Assembly (NCBI RefSeq): GCF_004210735.1
Contig: NZ_SDZL01000020.1
Coordinates: 1 to 46,117 of the forward strand
Direction: 5' to 3'
DNA: 46,117 nt
Source of the DNA: Brevundimonas sp.
GTDB taxonomy: Bacteria > Pseudomonadota > Alphaproteobacteria > Caulobacterales > Caulobacteraceae
Position 1 is the stretch's first letter. Each line of letters opens with the position of its first letter. Below are positions 19,656-29,303 of this stretch, piece after piece. Both the position numbers and the translations under genes were made by a program. The notes beneath the pieces are model-generated. The model saw nothing but the letters and a program-made list of their open reading frames with translations, had not been told where the DNA came from and made no database searches.

Positions 19656-20361
19656 CTCATCCTCCGCTTCCGCCGCCCCGTCCATCGCCGACCGCTTCGC
19701 CGCCGTGCGAAAGCGGATCGACAAGGCCTGCCGCATCGCCGGGCGCGCGCCGGGCTCGGTCGTCCTGACCGCCGTGTCCAAGACCCAGCCGGCCGAAGCC
19801 ATCGCCCAAGCCCTGGCCGCCGGTCAGCGGGTGTTCGGCGAGAATCGGGTGCAGGAGGCGCAGGGGCGCTGGCTGAATGACGGCTTCGACCGGTCCGCCG
19901 TCGAACTGCGCCTGATCGGTCCGTTGCAGTCGAACAAGGCCGCGGACGCGGTCGCGCTGTTCGACGTGATCGAGACGGTGGATCGCCCCAAGCTGGTGCT
20001 GGCCCTGGCCGAGGCGGGCCGCGCGCTGGATCGGACGCCGCGGGTGCTGGTTCAGGTCAACACCGGCGCTGAGCCCCAGAAGGCCGGGGTTCTGCCCGCC
20101 GAGGCCGACGCCCTGATCGCCTCGGCCTGCGAGCAGGGCCTGACGGTCGAGGGCCTGATGTGCATTCCACCGGCGGACGAGGAGCCCTCGCCCCATTTCG
20201 CCCTGCTGAAGAAGATCGCCGACCGCAACGGGCTGTCGGTCCTGTCGATGGGGATGAGCGGCGACTATGAGGCGGCGATCCGCCACGGCGCGACCCATGT
20301 GCGGGTCGGTTCGGCGCTGTTCGGGGAACGAAAGTCGCCGCAAACACCCTCTAAGGACTGA
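19648..20361 (+). CDS. yggS: PLP-binding homeostasis protein (YggS/PROSC)
   Basis: A 237-residue member of the YggS family that binds pyridoxal phosphate and helps balance free PLP and amino-acid pools. The PLP-binding Lys lies in TAVSKTQP (about residue 47), FGENRVQEAQ follows, and SMGMSGDYEAAIRHGATHVRVGSALFG is the conserved C-terminal part. The start at 19648 overlaps the thiE start on the other strand by eight bases, so the two genes share their 5' ends. cenR follows 63 bases after the stop. Confidence 0.94.
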   Translation: MTISSSASAAPSIADRFAAVRKRIDKACRIAGRAPGSVVLTAVSKTQPAEAIAQALAAGQRVFGENRVQEAQGRWLNDGFDRSAVELRLIGPLQSNKAADAVALFDVIETVDRPKLVLALAEAGRALDRTPRVLVQVNTGAEPQKAGVLPAEADALIASACEQGLTVEGLMCIPPADEEPSPHFALLKKIADRNGLSVLSMGMSGDYEAAIRHGATHVRVGSALFGERKSPQTPSKD

Positions 20362-20424
20362 CCATTCGCCGCATTTTTCCCGTCGCGCCTTGCGGTTCGC
20401 TCCAGCCTAGCCATTCTGGTGTCC

Positions 20425-21111
20425 ATGCCCAGCCCCAAGACCATCCTGATCATCGACGACGACGACGACCTGCGCGAGGCGTTGGCCGAGCAACTGGATC
20501 TGCATGAGGAGTTCCGCACCCTGCAGGCCGCGACGGCGACCGAGGGCGTCAGAATGGGCCGCGAGGTGCGTGCCGACCTGATCCTGCTGGACGTTGACCT
20601 GCCTGATATGGACGGGCGCGAGGCGTGCCGCCTTCTGCGCAAGGACGGGGTTTCGACGCCGGTCATCATGCTGACGGGCCAGTCGGCGGACGCCGACGCC
20701 ATCCTGGGTCTGGACGCGGGGGCCAATGACTATGTCACCAAGCCCTTCCGCTTCGCCGTGCTGCTGGCGCGCATCCGCGCCCACCTGCGCAGCCACGAAC
20801 AGTCCGAGGACGCGGTCTTCCGCATCGGCCCCTACGACTTCCGCCCGGCCGGAAAGATGCTGGTCGACGACAAGGGCAAGAAGATCCGCCTGACGGAAAA
20901 AGAAACCAACATCCTGAAATACCTCTATCGCGCCGGGGCCAAGGCCGTGTCGCGCGAGGAACTGCTGACCGAGGTCTGGGGCTACAACGCCGGCGTCACC
21001 ACCCACACGCTGGAGACCCACATCTATCGCCTGCGCCAGAAGATCGAACCCGAGCCCGGCCAGGCGCGCCTGCTGCTGACCGACGCGGGCGGGTACCGGT
21101 TGCAGCCGTGA
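20425..21111 (+). CDS. cenR: OmpR-family response regulator CenR
   Basis: A two-component response regulator of 228 residues. The receiver has the acidic triad start ILIIDDDDDLREAL, the phospho-acceptor Asp in LILLDVDLPDMDG, MLTGQ, and Lys in YVTKPF. The winged-helix DNA-binding domain contains RLTEKETNILKYLYRAG and the recognition part THTLETHIYRLRQKIE. In Caulobacter CenR is essential for the envelope and pairs with kinase CenK; no kinase is in this window. Position beside ntrZ and yggS matches Caulobacter. A GTG at 20419 is an alternative start two codons upstream. Confidence 0.85.
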   Translation: MPSPKTILIIDDDDDLREALAEQLDLHEEFRTLQAATATEGVRMGREVRADLILLDVDLPDMDGREACRLLRKDGVSTPVIMLTGQSADADAILGLDAGANDYVTKPFRFAVLLARIRAHLRSHEQSEDAVFRIGPYDFRPAGKMLVDDKGKKIRLTEKETNILKYLYRAGAKAVSREELLTEVWGYNAGVTTHTLETHIYRLRQKIEPEPGQARLLLTDAGGYRLQP

Positions 21112-21114
21112 GGA

Positions 21115-21996
21115 TCAGCCGCCTGTCGGCCGCCACTCGCTGAGGCGTTCGCCCGACACGGTCTCGAACGCCACCACGTCCAGCCGCACCGCCGCGACGC
21201 AGACTGGCCGCCGGTCGGGGTCGTCGCCGATGCAGTGGATCACGCGTCCATCCGGGAAACTGTCGAACCGGCCCTCCAGCGCCAAGCGGTAGCCGCCCGG
21301 CGCGGGGGCGGCCGCCTTCTCGCCCTGGCCCCGCACGGTGAACCGATACGCCTGGCCGGGACGGCGCCCCAGTCGCGAGGCCCCGGTTTCGCGCAGCACG
21401 GCGAGTCCCGCCGAATAGGCCAGGGGCGCAGATTGAGGCGCAGGCTGGGGCACAGGTTGGGCTGGCGGCGGCGGGACGACCTCGTCCGCCAGTGTGTCGG
21501 ACGCCGCCTTATGGGGCGCGACGACCGGAACGCTCACCCGCAAGACCGGACAGGCGTTGTCGCGCAGCCATGGCCGATCGATCCACAGACCTTCTACCGC
21601 CTCCCATTGGTCGGCGGCCTGGCCCACCAGCGGCGCGTTCATCCAGTCAGCGGGGATCAGCGTCAGGGTCAGGCTCGTGGCGTCGCTCCATACCGCGCGG
21701 GCCAGGCCCTCGGGAGCGACCGAACCCAAGGCGTCGGGTCCGAAGCAGGAGAAGGGCAGCCGCACGTTTAGTGTCCGGCCAGTCAATCCATTGGAGGGCG
21801 CGCGCCCGATCGCATGCGCGGACGCCGCTTCATCCAGGGCTGACAGCAGTTCGGCTCGGCCTACCGACGCCGGGGCGGGCGCTTCACGCACGTGCGGGGC
21901 CACCAGGCCAGAGTCCTCGGCCCGCTGCTCACAACCCGCAATCGAGGTCAGGGCAAGGCCGCAAAGCAGGGTGACTCGCCTGGGAAACGCCTTCAT
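21115..21996 (-). CDS. Putative lipoprotein, function unknown
   Basis: A 293-residue protein with a signal (MKAFPRRVTLLCGLALTSIAGC) whose lipobox IAGC places the lipidated Cys at residue 22. A Pro-rich segment lies near residues 173-190 (VVPPPPAQPVPQPAPQS), and the conserved-looking parts on each side (NVRLPFSCFGPDAL; RFDSFPDGRVIHCIGD) suggest two small domains. There are later cysteines near 83, 147, 261 and 272 that could form disulfides. I do not recognise the family. It converges with cenR, with three bases between stops. Confidence 0.65.
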   Translation of the reverse strand: MKAFPRRVTLLCGLALTSIAGCEQRAEDSGLVAPHVREAPAPASVGRAELLSALDEAASAHAIGRAPSNGLTGRTLNVRLPFSCFGPDALGSVAPEGLARAVWSDATSLTLTLIPADWMNAPLVGQAADQWEAVEGLWIDRPWLRDNACPVLRVSVPVVAPHKAASDTLADEVVPPPPAQPVPQPAPQSAPLAYSAGLAVLRETGASRLGRRPGQAYRFTVRGQGEKAAAPAPGGYRLALEGRFDSFPDGRVIHCIGDDPDRRPVCVAAVRLDVVAFETVSGERLSEWRPTGG

Positions 21997-22071
21997 GAAA
22001 CCACCTTAGCATATCGACCGCTGTACATGCGGCGCCGACACAGGAACGCGTCGGACCGGATTCGGAAACGC

Positions 22072-23475
22072 ATGACTTTCGATCAGATCATCGCCCTGGC
22101 CGTTCTGGCGGCGGTTATCGGCGCGCTGGTGCACGGGCGGTTGCGGCCCGATGTCGTCGCGCTGACGGGAGCGGCGGTGCTGCTGATGCTGGGCGTGGTG
22201 CGCCCGGTCGAAGTTCAGGGCGCTTTCGCCAGCCCGGCGGTGATCGCGCTGGCTGGCCTGTTCGTCATCGCCTATGCGATCGAACTGTCGGGCTTGCTGG
22301 CCCTTTTGATCCGCCAGGCCACCCGGCTGACCCGCGTGATGAAGGCGCAGGGGATCTGGCTGGTGATCTTCCTGTGCGGCTCTGTGGGTGGTTTCCTGAA
22401 CAATACGCCGGTCGTGGTCCTGGCCGCGCCTGTCGTGCGGGACATGGCGACCAACTTGGGCCTGTCGCCCAAGCGCTTCCTGATGCCGCTTAGTTTCATC
22501 GTCATCATGGGGGGCTTGCTGACGCTGATCGGCACCTCGACCAACCTGCTGGTCAACGACATGGCGCGCAATGCCGGACAGCCGGTATTCCGTCTGTTCG
22601 ACATCACCGGCGTCGGGCTGATTATCGGTCTGTCGGGGGCGGCCTATCTCTATTTCATCGGCGCCCGGCAGCTGGACCGCACCGCCTCGGCGGAAGAAGC
22701 CGAGATGGCCCAGTTGACCCAGGCGGAACGTCAGCGGTCTGCCGGACCCCGACGGGGCTTGCTGCGTCTGCTGGCGCTACGCCTGCCGCGTTGGGGTGAA
22801 GCGCGCAGCCATCCCGACGGATCGGGTGACGCCGTCCTGGGCGACGTCAACCTGTACGAAGACGGCAAGTCCCGCCCGTTCGAGGCGCGCCGCGCCTTCA
22901 TTTCGCTGGCCGTGTTTGTGGCGGTTATCGTCGTCGCCGCGACGGGTCTGGCGCCTATTGCGGCCTCGGCCTTCGCCGGGGCGGTGCTGCTGATTCTGCT
23001 GCGGGTCATCACGGCGGACGAGGCCTATGCCGGGCTGCGGCCCGAGATCCTGCTGCTGATCGCCGGGATGGTGGTGGTCGGTATGGCCATCGAGGTCACC
23101 GGACTGGCGGCGCAGGCAGCGTCGGGGCTGATCGGCATGGTGCGGCCGCTGGGGCCCTTTGGCGCGCTGGTGATCTTTTACGGCGTGACCTTGTTCGCGA
23201 CCGAGCTTCTGTCCAACGCCACCGTGGCGGTGCTGATCACCCCGGTCGCCGTGGCCCTGGCAGAGGCGCTGGGCGTCGATGCACGACCGTTCCTGGTGGC
23301 TGTGATGATGGCCGCCTCGGCCGCCTTCGCCACGCCGTTCGGCTATCAGACCAATGTCTTGGTGTTCCAGATGGCCGGCTACACCTACATGGATTTCGTG
23401 CGGGTCGGGGTGCCGCTGAACCTGGTCACCTGGGTGGCGGCCATGATCGCCATCCCGATCTTCTTCCCGTTCTGA
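22072..23475 (+). CDS. SLC13/ArsB-type anion transporter
   Basis: An inner-membrane protein of 467 residues with about 11-12 hydrophobic segments in two repeated halves. The first half carries NNTPVVVLAAPVV and LTLIGTSTNLLVNDM, the second ELLSNATVAVLITPV and AFATPFGYQTNVLVFQM. This paired N-T-P and G-T-x-x-N pattern is typical of DASS/SLC13 and related sodium-coupled carriers. The RCK/TrkA-C domains found in some larger relatives are absent; only a charged loop of about 100 residues lies between the halves. The substrate is not known. The start is uncertain; an in-frame ATG at 22027 would add a basic peptide of 15 residues. Confidence 0.85.
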   Translation: MTFDQIIALAVLAAVIGALVHGRLRPDVVALTGAAVLLMLGVVRPVEVQGAFASPAVIALAGLFVIAYAIELSGLLALLIRQATRLTRVMKAQGIWLVIFLCGSVGGFLNNTPVVVLAAPVVRDMATNLGLSPKRFLMPLSFIVIMGGLLTLIGTSTNLLVNDMARNAGQPVFRLFDITGVGLIIGLSGAAYLYFIGARQLDRTASAEEAEMAQLTQAERQRSAGPRRGLLRLLALRLPRWGEARSHPDGSGDAVLGDVNLYEDGKSRPFEARRAFISLAVFVAVIVVAATGLAPIAASAFAGAVLLILLRVITADEAYAGLRPEILLLIAGMVVVGMAIEVTGLAAQAASGLIGMVRPLGPFGALVIFYGVTLFATELLSNATVAVLITPVAVALAEALGVDARPFLVAVMMAASAAFATPFGYQTNVLVFQMAGYTYMDFVRVGVPLNLVTWVAAMIAIPIFFPF

Positions 23476-23484
23476 AGGCTCGGG

Positions 23485-24282
23485 TCAGACGTCCAGATCG
23501 ACGGTGACCGGGGCGTGGTCGCTGGGCCGCTCCCATTCGCGCACATCGTCATGGATGCGGGCGGTGTCGGGCACGACGGCGGGTGTCAGGCCGGGCGAGG
23601 TCCAGATGTGGTCCAGGCGCAGGCCGCGGTTCGACTTGCGGAAGTCGGCGGCGCGATAGCTCCACCAGCTGGCCAGCTTCTGCGGTTCGGGGAAGCGGTC
23701 ACGCAGCACGTCGGCGAAACCACCTGCGTCCTGTAGCCGGTTCAGGGTCTCGACCTCGATCGGGGTGTGGCTGACGATCCTGGACATGTAGCGGTGGTTC
23801 CAGACGTCGTTCTCGCCGGGCGCGATGTTGAAATCGCCGGCCAGGACCAGCGGCGCCGACTTGTCTCGCGTGGCGATCTCGGCGGTCAGCCGCTCGTAGA
23901 AGTCCATCTTGTGGTCGAACTTCGGGTTCAGGGCCCGGTCGGGCACGTCGCCGCCGGCCGGGATGTAGAAATTCTGGATGTCGACGCCGGCCACCTTGGC
24001 CGAGACGCAGCGGGCGTGGCCCAGCTTGCAGACCTCCAGCGTCGTATTGTCCGCGATGGGCAGGCGGCTGGCGATGGCCACGCCGTGCCAGCCCTTTTGA
24101 CCCGCCACCCGCAGGTGCGGCAGGCCCATTTCCTCGAACGCCTGACGCGGGAACTGGTCCGTGGTGCATTTGATCTCCTGCAGCAGCAGGACGTCGGGCG
24201 AGCGCTCGGCGACGAAGCGGGCGACCTGGTCGATGCGCAGACGGACGGAGTTGATGTTCCAGGTGGCGATACGAAGGGTCAT
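23485..24282 (-). CDS. xth: Exodeoxyribonuclease III
   Basis: A 265-residue AP endonuclease and 3'-5' exonuclease of base excision repair. N-terminal LRIATWNINSVRLR, the metal-binding Glu in LLLQEIKC (E36), NFYIPAGGD, GDFNIAPGENDVW and the C-terminal SDHAPVTVDL are all present, so the active site looks intact. It converges with the transporter gene (nine bases between stops). Its 5' side is the tandem repeat region at 24326-24475. Confidence 0.95.
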   Translation of the reverse strand: MTLRIATWNINSVRLRIDQVARFVAERSPDVLLLQEIKCTTDQFPRQAFEEMGLPHLRVAGQKGWHGVAIASRLPIADNTTLEVCKLGHARCVSAKVAGVDIQNFYIPAGGDVPDRALNPKFDHKMDFYERLTAEIATRDKSAPLVLAGDFNIAPGENDVWNHRYMSRIVSHTPIEVETLNRLQDAGGFADVLRDRFPEPQKLASWWSYRAADFRKSNRGLRLDHIWTSPGLTPAVVPDTARIHDDVREWERPSDHAPVTVDLDV

Positions 24283-24325
24283 GGGGCCGTCCTAGCGGGC
24301 CATGATCGCCACCGCCATGGTTCTG

Positions 24326-24475
24326 GCGCTCAAGCAGTGAGCGACCGCGTCGCGAGCGATAGCGCCCTCTTCATCAAAAAGCGCTCAAGCAGTGAGCGAC
24401 CGCGTCGCGAGCGATAGCGCCCTCTTCATCAAAAATCGCTCAAGCAGCGAGCGACCGCGTCGCGAGCGATAGCGC
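24326..24475 (+). repeat. Tandem foldback repeats, copies B1-B3 (55-base period)
   Basis: Three copies of a 40-base foldback element start at 24326, 24381 and 24436. They are separated by an identical 15-base spacer ending in CATCAAAAA, giving an exact 55-base period. Copies 1 and 2 are identical; copy 3 differs at two positions. Each has outer arms GCGCT and AGCGC (the first base is T in copy 3) and an inner hairpin GCGAC-CGC-GTCGC. They follow the minus-strand lolA-like gene, reading opposite to it. Confidence 0.92.
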
Positions 24476-24481
24476 TCTACA

Positions 24482-24513
24482 AACAAAAAAGCGCCCGGCG
24501 GGGGCCGGGCGCT
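24482..24513 (-). terminator. Rho-independent terminator of the lolA-like gene
   Basis: On the minus strand, GCGCCCGGC and GCCGGGCGC form a perfect nine-pair stem around CCCC (24491-24512), followed by TTTTTT. It lies about 140 bases after the lolA-like stop, past unremarkable sequence. Confidence 0.85.
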
Positions 24514-24652
24514 GAAAAGGTGTCTCTCTCGCCGCCGGGAGGGGGATGAAATCCGTAGCGGACAGAGGGCTCGCACCGCTCTGTGTGTTCACAATGTCAC
24601 AATGACTGAAAAAGTCAAATGACCGTCGTGTGAAATTCCACCGTCGGGCGAA

Positions 24653-25285
24653 TCAGCTGCGGCCCGGGCGACGCGTGGGATCGCGCAGCTGGAACAAGCT
24701 GGCCGACAGACCCGAGGCGGCGCGCAGATTGGTCAACTGGGTGCGGGTGCGCGCGCCCTGCGGATCGATGATGGTCCATTCGACCAGCCGCATCGGCGAC
24801 CCGGCGAAGGCCAGCACCACGGCGCCGTCATTGGGGCGACGCGAGTCACGCGCCGTCAGGGCGAAGCCGTCGCTGGTGCGGGTCACACGATCGATACGGA
24901 CGCCCTGGTCCAGCCGAACGTTGCGCGCCAGGAAGGTCGACAGCGGCGTCTGGCCCAGCGGCACCTGACGGAAGACGTCCAGGCGGGGGTCATAGCGTTT
25001 CACGTTCGAGCCGTCCGACACGACCAGCAGACCTTCGGGGCTGGTGTATTCGAAGCGCAGCTTGCCCGGGCGCTGCAGATAGAATTTGCCCGAACGACGC
25101 TGACCGCCGGGGCCGGTCTCGACAAAGTCGCCCTGGGCCGAGGTCAGGTTCTGCAGATAGGTCTGGGCCTGGGTCAGGACAGCGCGATCCTCGGCCGACA
25201 GGCTGGATTGCGCGGCGGCGGGCATGGCGGATCCGGCGGCGATAGAGACGAGGCCGAGGCCAAGGGCGCGACGAGAAACGGTCAT
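24653..25285 (-). CDS. lolA: LolA-like outer-membrane lipoprotein carrier
   Basis: A 210-residue exported protein of the LolA family, periplasmic chaperones that move lipoproteins to the outer membrane. The start at 25285 has GGAGG six bases upstream. The signal contains a twin-arginine-like SRRALG and cleaves near AAAQS. The mature part has YLQNLTSAQGDFVETG, SGKFYLQRPGKLRFEY and LLVVSDG, the family's conserved parts. It lies downstream of ftsK on the same strand. A LolA/RseB-like protein of other function is possible, but the motif match is good. Confidence 0.85.
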   Translation of the reverse strand: MTVSRRALGLGLVSIAAGSAMPAAAQSSLSAEDRAVLTQAQTYLQNLTSAQGDFVETGPGGQRRSGKFYLQRPGKLRFEYTSPEGLLVVSDGSNVKRYDPRLDVFRQVPLGQTPLSTFLARNVRLDQGVRIDRVTRTSDGFALTARDSRRPNDGAVVLAFAGSPMRLVEWTIIDPQGARTRTQLTNLRAASGLSASLFQLRDPTRRPGRS

Positions 25286-25485
25286 GGGAGTCCTCCCGTT
25301 CGGGATGGTTGTCGATGATCGCCTTATGACGCGGCTGCGCGGCAAGGGCATGACGCGAGCCTGACCATATTCCGGCGGCCGGATGAAGCGCCGTTCATAG
25401 CGCGGGAGTTCCCGCGCCATGGCTTTTTCCCCTGACGCACGCCGCGCGGCGGCTTGCTGCTTGAGGGCGAACCGCGCCACGGCTG

Positions 25486-25527
25486 GCCGCTGAAGCAGCG
25501 AGGCTCCGTGAGCCGAGCGTGAGCGGC
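25486..25527 (+). repeat. Foldback repeat, copy C (after ftsK)
   Basis: Shares the AAGCAGCGAG part and overall fold of copies A and B, with different bases in the stems. Outer arms are GCCGCT and AGCGGC, and the inner hairpin is GGCTC-CGT-GAGCC. It ends one base before the ftsK stop codon and reads opposite to ftsK. Confidence 0.7.
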
Positions 25528-25528
25528 T

Positions 25529-27913
25529 CTAAACAATGGGCGGCGGGCCGGCCAGGATGTCGCGCTTGCCCGCGTGGTTGGCCGGACTGACGACGCCTTC
25601 CTGCTCCATTCGCTCGATCAGGGTGGCGGCGCGGTTATACCCGATCTGCAGGCGGCGCTGGATGTAGCTGGTCGAGGCCTTGCGGTCGCGGGTGACCACG
25701 GCCACGGCGCGGTCATAGAGGTCGTCGCCCGACATGCTGTCGCCGTCGCCGCCCATGGCGCCGTCGCCATCGCCGTCCGGTTCGTCGGTGATCAGGTCGA
25801 GGTAATCCGGCTCGGCTTGGGCGCGCAGGTGTTTGCACACCTCCTCGACCTCGGTGTCGGTCACGAACGGACCGTGCAGGCGGGTGATGCGACCGCCGCC
25901 GGCCATATAGAGCATGTCGCCCTGGCCCAGCAGCTGCTCGCCGCCCTGTTCACCCAGGATGGTGCGACTGTCGATCTTGGACGTGACCTGGAAAGAGATC
26001 CGGGTCGGGAAATTGGCCTTGATGGTGCCGGTGATGACGTCGACCGACGGGCGCTGCGTGGCCATGATCAGGTGGATGCCGGCGGCGCGGGCCATCTGGG
26101 CCAGACGCTGCACCGCGCCTTCCACGTCCTTGCCGGCGACCAGCATCAGGTCGGCCATCTCGTCCATGACCACGACCAGATAGGGCATGGGCTCGGGGCG
26201 GATCTTTTCGGACTCGTAAACCGGGCGGCCCTGATCGTCGAAGCCGGTCTGCACCGTGCGTTCGAAATGCTCGCCCTTGGCCTGCGCCTCACGGGCCCGG
26301 TCGTTGTAGCTGGCGATGTTGCGCACCCCCAGCTTGGACATCCGGCGATACCGATCCTCCATCTCGCGCACCGTCCATTTCAGGGCGACGACGGCCTTTT
26401 TCGGATCGGTGACGACAGGGCTCAGCAGGTGCGGGATGCCGTCATAGACCGACAGCTCCAGCATCTTGGGGTCGATCATGATGAAGCGGCATTCGGCGGG
26501 CGAATGGCGGTACAGGATCGACAGGATCATGGCGTTGACCCCGACCGACTTGCCCGAGCCGGTGGTGCCCGCGATCAGCAGGTGAGGCATGCGCGCCAGG
26601 TCGGCGACATAGGGCTCGCCGCCGATGGTTTCGCCCAGGGCCAGGGGCAGCAGATGGCTCTTTTTGTCGTATTCGCCGCTGGCCAGCAGGTCGCGCAGGT
26701 AAACCGTCTCGCGCTTGGCGTTGGGCAGTTCGATGCCGATGGCGTTGCGGCCCTGGACCACGCTGATGCGGCAGGCGCGGGCCGACATGGAGCGGGCGAT
26801 GTCGTCGGCCAGGGCCACGACGCGGCCGTGCTTCACGCCCGGCGCGGGGACCAGTTCGTACAGGGTGACGACGGGGCCGGGGCGGATCTGGTCGATCACG
26901 CCGCGCACGCCGAATTCCTGCAGTACGCCCTCCAGCATCTTGGCGTTCTGCTTCAGCGATTCCTCGTCAACCGAGGCGGTGCGCTGCTGCGGCTTGGCCA
27001 GGATGCCCAGGGCGGGCAGTTCGAAGCCGTCGCCGCCTTCGAAATTGAAGGCCTGCTGGTCGGTGTCGGTGCGGGCGGGCTTGGGCGCCTTGGCGGCGGC
27101 GACCCTGGGCTCGAGCGGGCGCGGCGCGGCGGCGCGCGGCGCGGGCGCCGGGGTGTCATCCTCCCACGGCGGCGGATCGAAGGCGGCGGGCTCACCCGGC
27201 TCGAACTCGGGCTCGGGCGCGGGGCGCGCGCGCGGCTTGCGCACCGGCCTGGAGGTCTCGGCCAGCGGCGGCGGAGCGACGGAGGCGCGACCGGATCGCA
27301 GCGATCCGGCCCAGCCGGCCGCCTCGGTGAAGTCCGAGGTGCGAAGACCGACAGTGTAGGCCAGGGCCCACAGGCCGATCAGCAGATAGATCAGCCCGAC
27401 CACGCCGCGCGCGCCGGGAATATGGATGGCGGCCAGCAGGTTGGCGCTGACGCCCGTCACCGCATCGCCCCACAGCCCGCCCAGACCGGCCGCCAGCGGC
27501 CAGCGCGCCGGCGGCGGCAGGGCCGACAGGGCGGCCGAGACCAGCAGCACCCCGGCCACGGCGCAGAAGGCCTTGAAGGCGGTCGGCTTCAATCGCCGTT
27601 GGATCGTCTCGCCCACCGCCCCGGCCAGGCCAAAGGCGATCAGCAGGAGGGCGGCCAGAAAATCGGCCAGGCCCAGAGACTGGCGGAACAGGTCGGCGAA
27701 CAGGGCGCCGGGCCCGCCCAGCCAGTTCTGCGTATCACCCGTGCCCGAGGCGTTCAGGCTAGGATCACCGGGATTCCATGACGCCAGCGCGACCAGCAGT
27801 AAGGTCGCCAGCACTGCCTGCACGATCCCGCGCACGCGCACGACGAACGGCGCCCCCCAGACAATGCGGGCGGTGGTCCAGGCGCGGTGGCCGAGCGCGA
27901 GGGCGGCGGACAT
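25529..27913 (-). CDS. ftsK: DNA translocase FtsK
   Basis: A membrane-bound motor that pumps chromosome termini through the division septum. I start at 27913 ([12 protein letters not shown]), with GGAGG nine bases upstream, giving 794 residues; the open frame upstream is antisense to the ubiH region. Four or five membrane helices lie in residues 28-190. A Pro/Ala-rich linker follows (about 205-320). The motor has Walker A GTTGSGKS at 449-456 and Walker [11 protein letters not shown]. The C-terminal winged-helix gamma domain ([20 protein letters not shown]) reads KOPS sequences. Divergent ubiH starts 133 bases away. Confidence 0.95.
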   Translation of the reverse strand: MSAALALGHRAWTTARIVWGAPFVVRVRGIVQAVLATLLLVALASWNPGDPSLNASGTGDTQNWLGGPGALFADLFRQSLGLADFLAALLLIAFGLAGAVGETIQRRLKPTAFKAFCAVAGVLLVSAALSALPPPARWPLAAGLGGLWGDAVTGVSANLLAAIHIPGARGVVGLIYLLIGLWALAYTVGLRTSDFTEAAGWAGSLRSGRASVAPPPLAETSRPVRKPRARPAPEPEFEPGEPAAFDPPPWEDDTPAPAPRAAAPRPLEPRVAAAKAPKPARTDTDQQAFNFEGGDGFELPALGILAKPQQRTASVDEESLKQNAKMLEGVLQEFGVRGVIDQIRPGPVVTLYELVPAPGVKHGRVVALADDIARSMSARACRISVVQGRNAIGIELPNAKRETVYLRDLLASGEYDKKSHLLPLALGETIGGEPYVADLARMPHLLIAGTTGSGKSVGVNAMILSILYRHSPAECRFIMIDPKMLELSVYDGIPHLLSPVVTDPKKAVVALKWTVREMEDRYRRMSKLGVRNIASYNDRAREAQAKGEHFERTVQTGFDDQGRPVYESEKIRPEPMPYLVVVMDEMADLMLVAGKDVEGAVQRLAQMARAAGIHLIMATQRPSVDVITGTIKANFPTRISFQVTSKIDSRTILGEQGGEQLLGQGDMLYMAGGGRITRLHGPFVTDTEVEEVCKHLRAQAEPDYLDLITDEPDGDGDGAMGGDGDSMSGDDLYDRAVAVVTRDRKASTSYIQRRLQIGYNRAATLIERMEQEGVVSPANHAGKRDILAGPPPIV

Positions 27914-28046
27914 GAAGGCGAGCCTCCGGAAACGATACTGCGCCCCTTGTCGCCCGATCAGGGTTAAGGGGCTGTTTACCAGCCGCGACCTTGCGCCTCT
28001 GACTTCGCCTCTGGACGCGCGGCCTCGGCGGCGCGACACAGGAGCC

Positions 28047-29297
28047 ATGGCCGAGACCGAATACGACCTGATCATCGCCGGCGCGGGACTGGCGGGCGCG
28101 ACGTTCGCGCTGGCGGCGGCGCAGGGCGGGCTGAAGTCCGTGCTGGTCGATCCGCAGCCGTTCGACGCGCAGCTGGCGCCGACGTTCGACGGGCGGTCGA
28201 CGGCGATCGCCTATTCGACGTTCCGCATGCTGGACGCGCTGGGCCTGGGCGAAAGCCTGCGGCCCCACGCCTGCCGGATGGACCGCATCCTGGTGACCGA
28301 CGGCAAGCGGCCGGGCGCGGCCAGCAAGCCGCCGTCGCCGGCCTTCATCCGCTTCGACGCCGACGAGATCGGCGACCGCAACGGCGGCGAGCCGCTGGGA
28401 TACATGGTCGAGAACCGCCGTATCCGTGTAGCTCTGGCCGAGGCGGTGACGCGGGCCGGGATTGAGGTGCGGGCGCCCGCCGCCGTGGCCACGGTCGACG
28501 TCGGGCCGGGCCGGGCCGTGGTGACGCTGAAGGACGGGGGGGCGATCGCCGCGCCATTGGTGATCGGGGCCGAGGGCCGCGGTTCGACCGTGCGCCGCGC
28601 CGCCGGGATCGAGACGGTCGGCTGGGACTATGGCCAGAGCGGCGTGGTGGCGACGGTGAAACTGGGCCGCGACCACGGCGGCGTCGCCCACGAATATTTC
28701 CTGCCCGACGGCCCGTTCGCCATCCTGCCGCTGACGGAGCAGCGCGCCAGCCTGGTCTGGACCGAGAGCACCCGTCGGGCCGAGGCGTTGAAGGCCGCAT
28801 CCGATGACGCCTTCCATGCCCATCTGATGCGCCGGTTCGGCGAGTTTCTGGACGGGGTCGAGGTGGTCGGGCCGCGCTTTGTCTATCCGCTGTCGCTGCA
28901 GATGGCCGAGAAGCTGACCGCGCCGCGCATCGCCATCCTGGGCGACGCCGCCCATGGCGTGCATCCGGTCGCCGGTCAGGGGCTGAACATGGGGCTGAAG
29001 GACGCCGCCGCCCTGGCCGAGGTGCTGACCGATGCGGTGCGGCTGGGCGAGGATATCGGATCGGAGTTGGTGCTGGAGCGGTACGCCCGCTGGCGCCGGT
29101 TCGACAATGCGGCGCTGGCCGCCGGGTTCGACGGGTTCGTGCGCCTGTTCTCCAACGATTTGCCGCCGGTGCGGCTGGCGCGGGACGTGGGCATGGCGGT
29201 GGTCAATCGGATCGGACCGCTGCGCCGCGCCTTCATGCACGAGGCGGGCGGCGCGACGGGCGATCTGCCGAAACTTCTGCGCGGCGAGGCGCTGTGA
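28047..29297 (+). CDS. ubiH: UbiH/COQ6-family FAD monooxygenase
   Basis: A flavoprotein hydroxylase of 416 residues of ubiquinone synthesis. The start at 28047 has GGAG upstream. The FAD motif [14 protein letters not shown] is at about 9-22, [13 protein letters not shown] near 50-62, and the second FAD motif [21 protein letters not shown] near 300. The family contains enzymes acting at different ring positions (UbiH, UbiF, UbiI, UbiL, UbiM), so the symbol marks the family, not the position. ubiE and ubiB lie 1.2 kb further on, consistent with the pathway. Confidence 0.85.
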   Translation: MAETEYDLIIAGAGLAGATFALAAAQGGLKSVLVDPQPFDAQLAPTFDGRSTAIAYSTFRMLDALGLGESLRPHACRMDRILVTDGKRPGAASKPPSPAFIRFDADEIGDRNGGEPLGYMVENRRIRVALAEAVTRAGIEVRAPAAVATVDVGPGRAVVTLKDGGAIAAPLVIGAEGRGSTVRRAAGIETVGWDYGQSGVVATVKLGRDHGGVAHEYFLPDGPFAILPLTEQRASLVWTESTRRAEALKAASDDAFHAHLMRRFGEFLDGVEVVGPRFVYPLSLQMAEKLTAPRIAILGDAAHGVHPVAGQGLNMGLKDAAALAEVLTDAVRLGEDIGSELVLERYARWRRFDNAALAAGFDGFVRLFSNDLPPVRLARDVGMAVVNRIGPLRRAFMHEAGGATGDLPKLLRGEAL

Positions 29298-29303
29298 CCG
29301 GCG

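Larger units (their letters stand above)
24283..24652. other. Intergenic region between xth and lolA-like genes
   Basis: A 370-base gap with no gene. It holds three tandem foldback repeats (24326-24475), a rho-independent terminator for the lolA-like gene on the minus strand (24482-24513), and AT-richer sequence at 24585-24635. xth is on the minus strand, so its promoter probably lies at the left end or between repeats. Confidence 0.5.

Noticed and set aside
24326..24475. CRISPR array
   Set aside because: The spacers of the 55-base period are identical, and repeats are 40 bases with only three copies; no cas genes are present.
24998..25012. GTTTCACGTTCGAG, a half parS, inside the lolA-like gene
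   Set aside because: The left half matches but the right arm does not; ordinary coding sequence explains it.
25574..27781. Long plus-strand reading frame opposite ftsK
   Set aside because: Antisense shadow with low-complexity composition (His, Asp, Gly, Ala, Val) and no motif; ftsK is clear.
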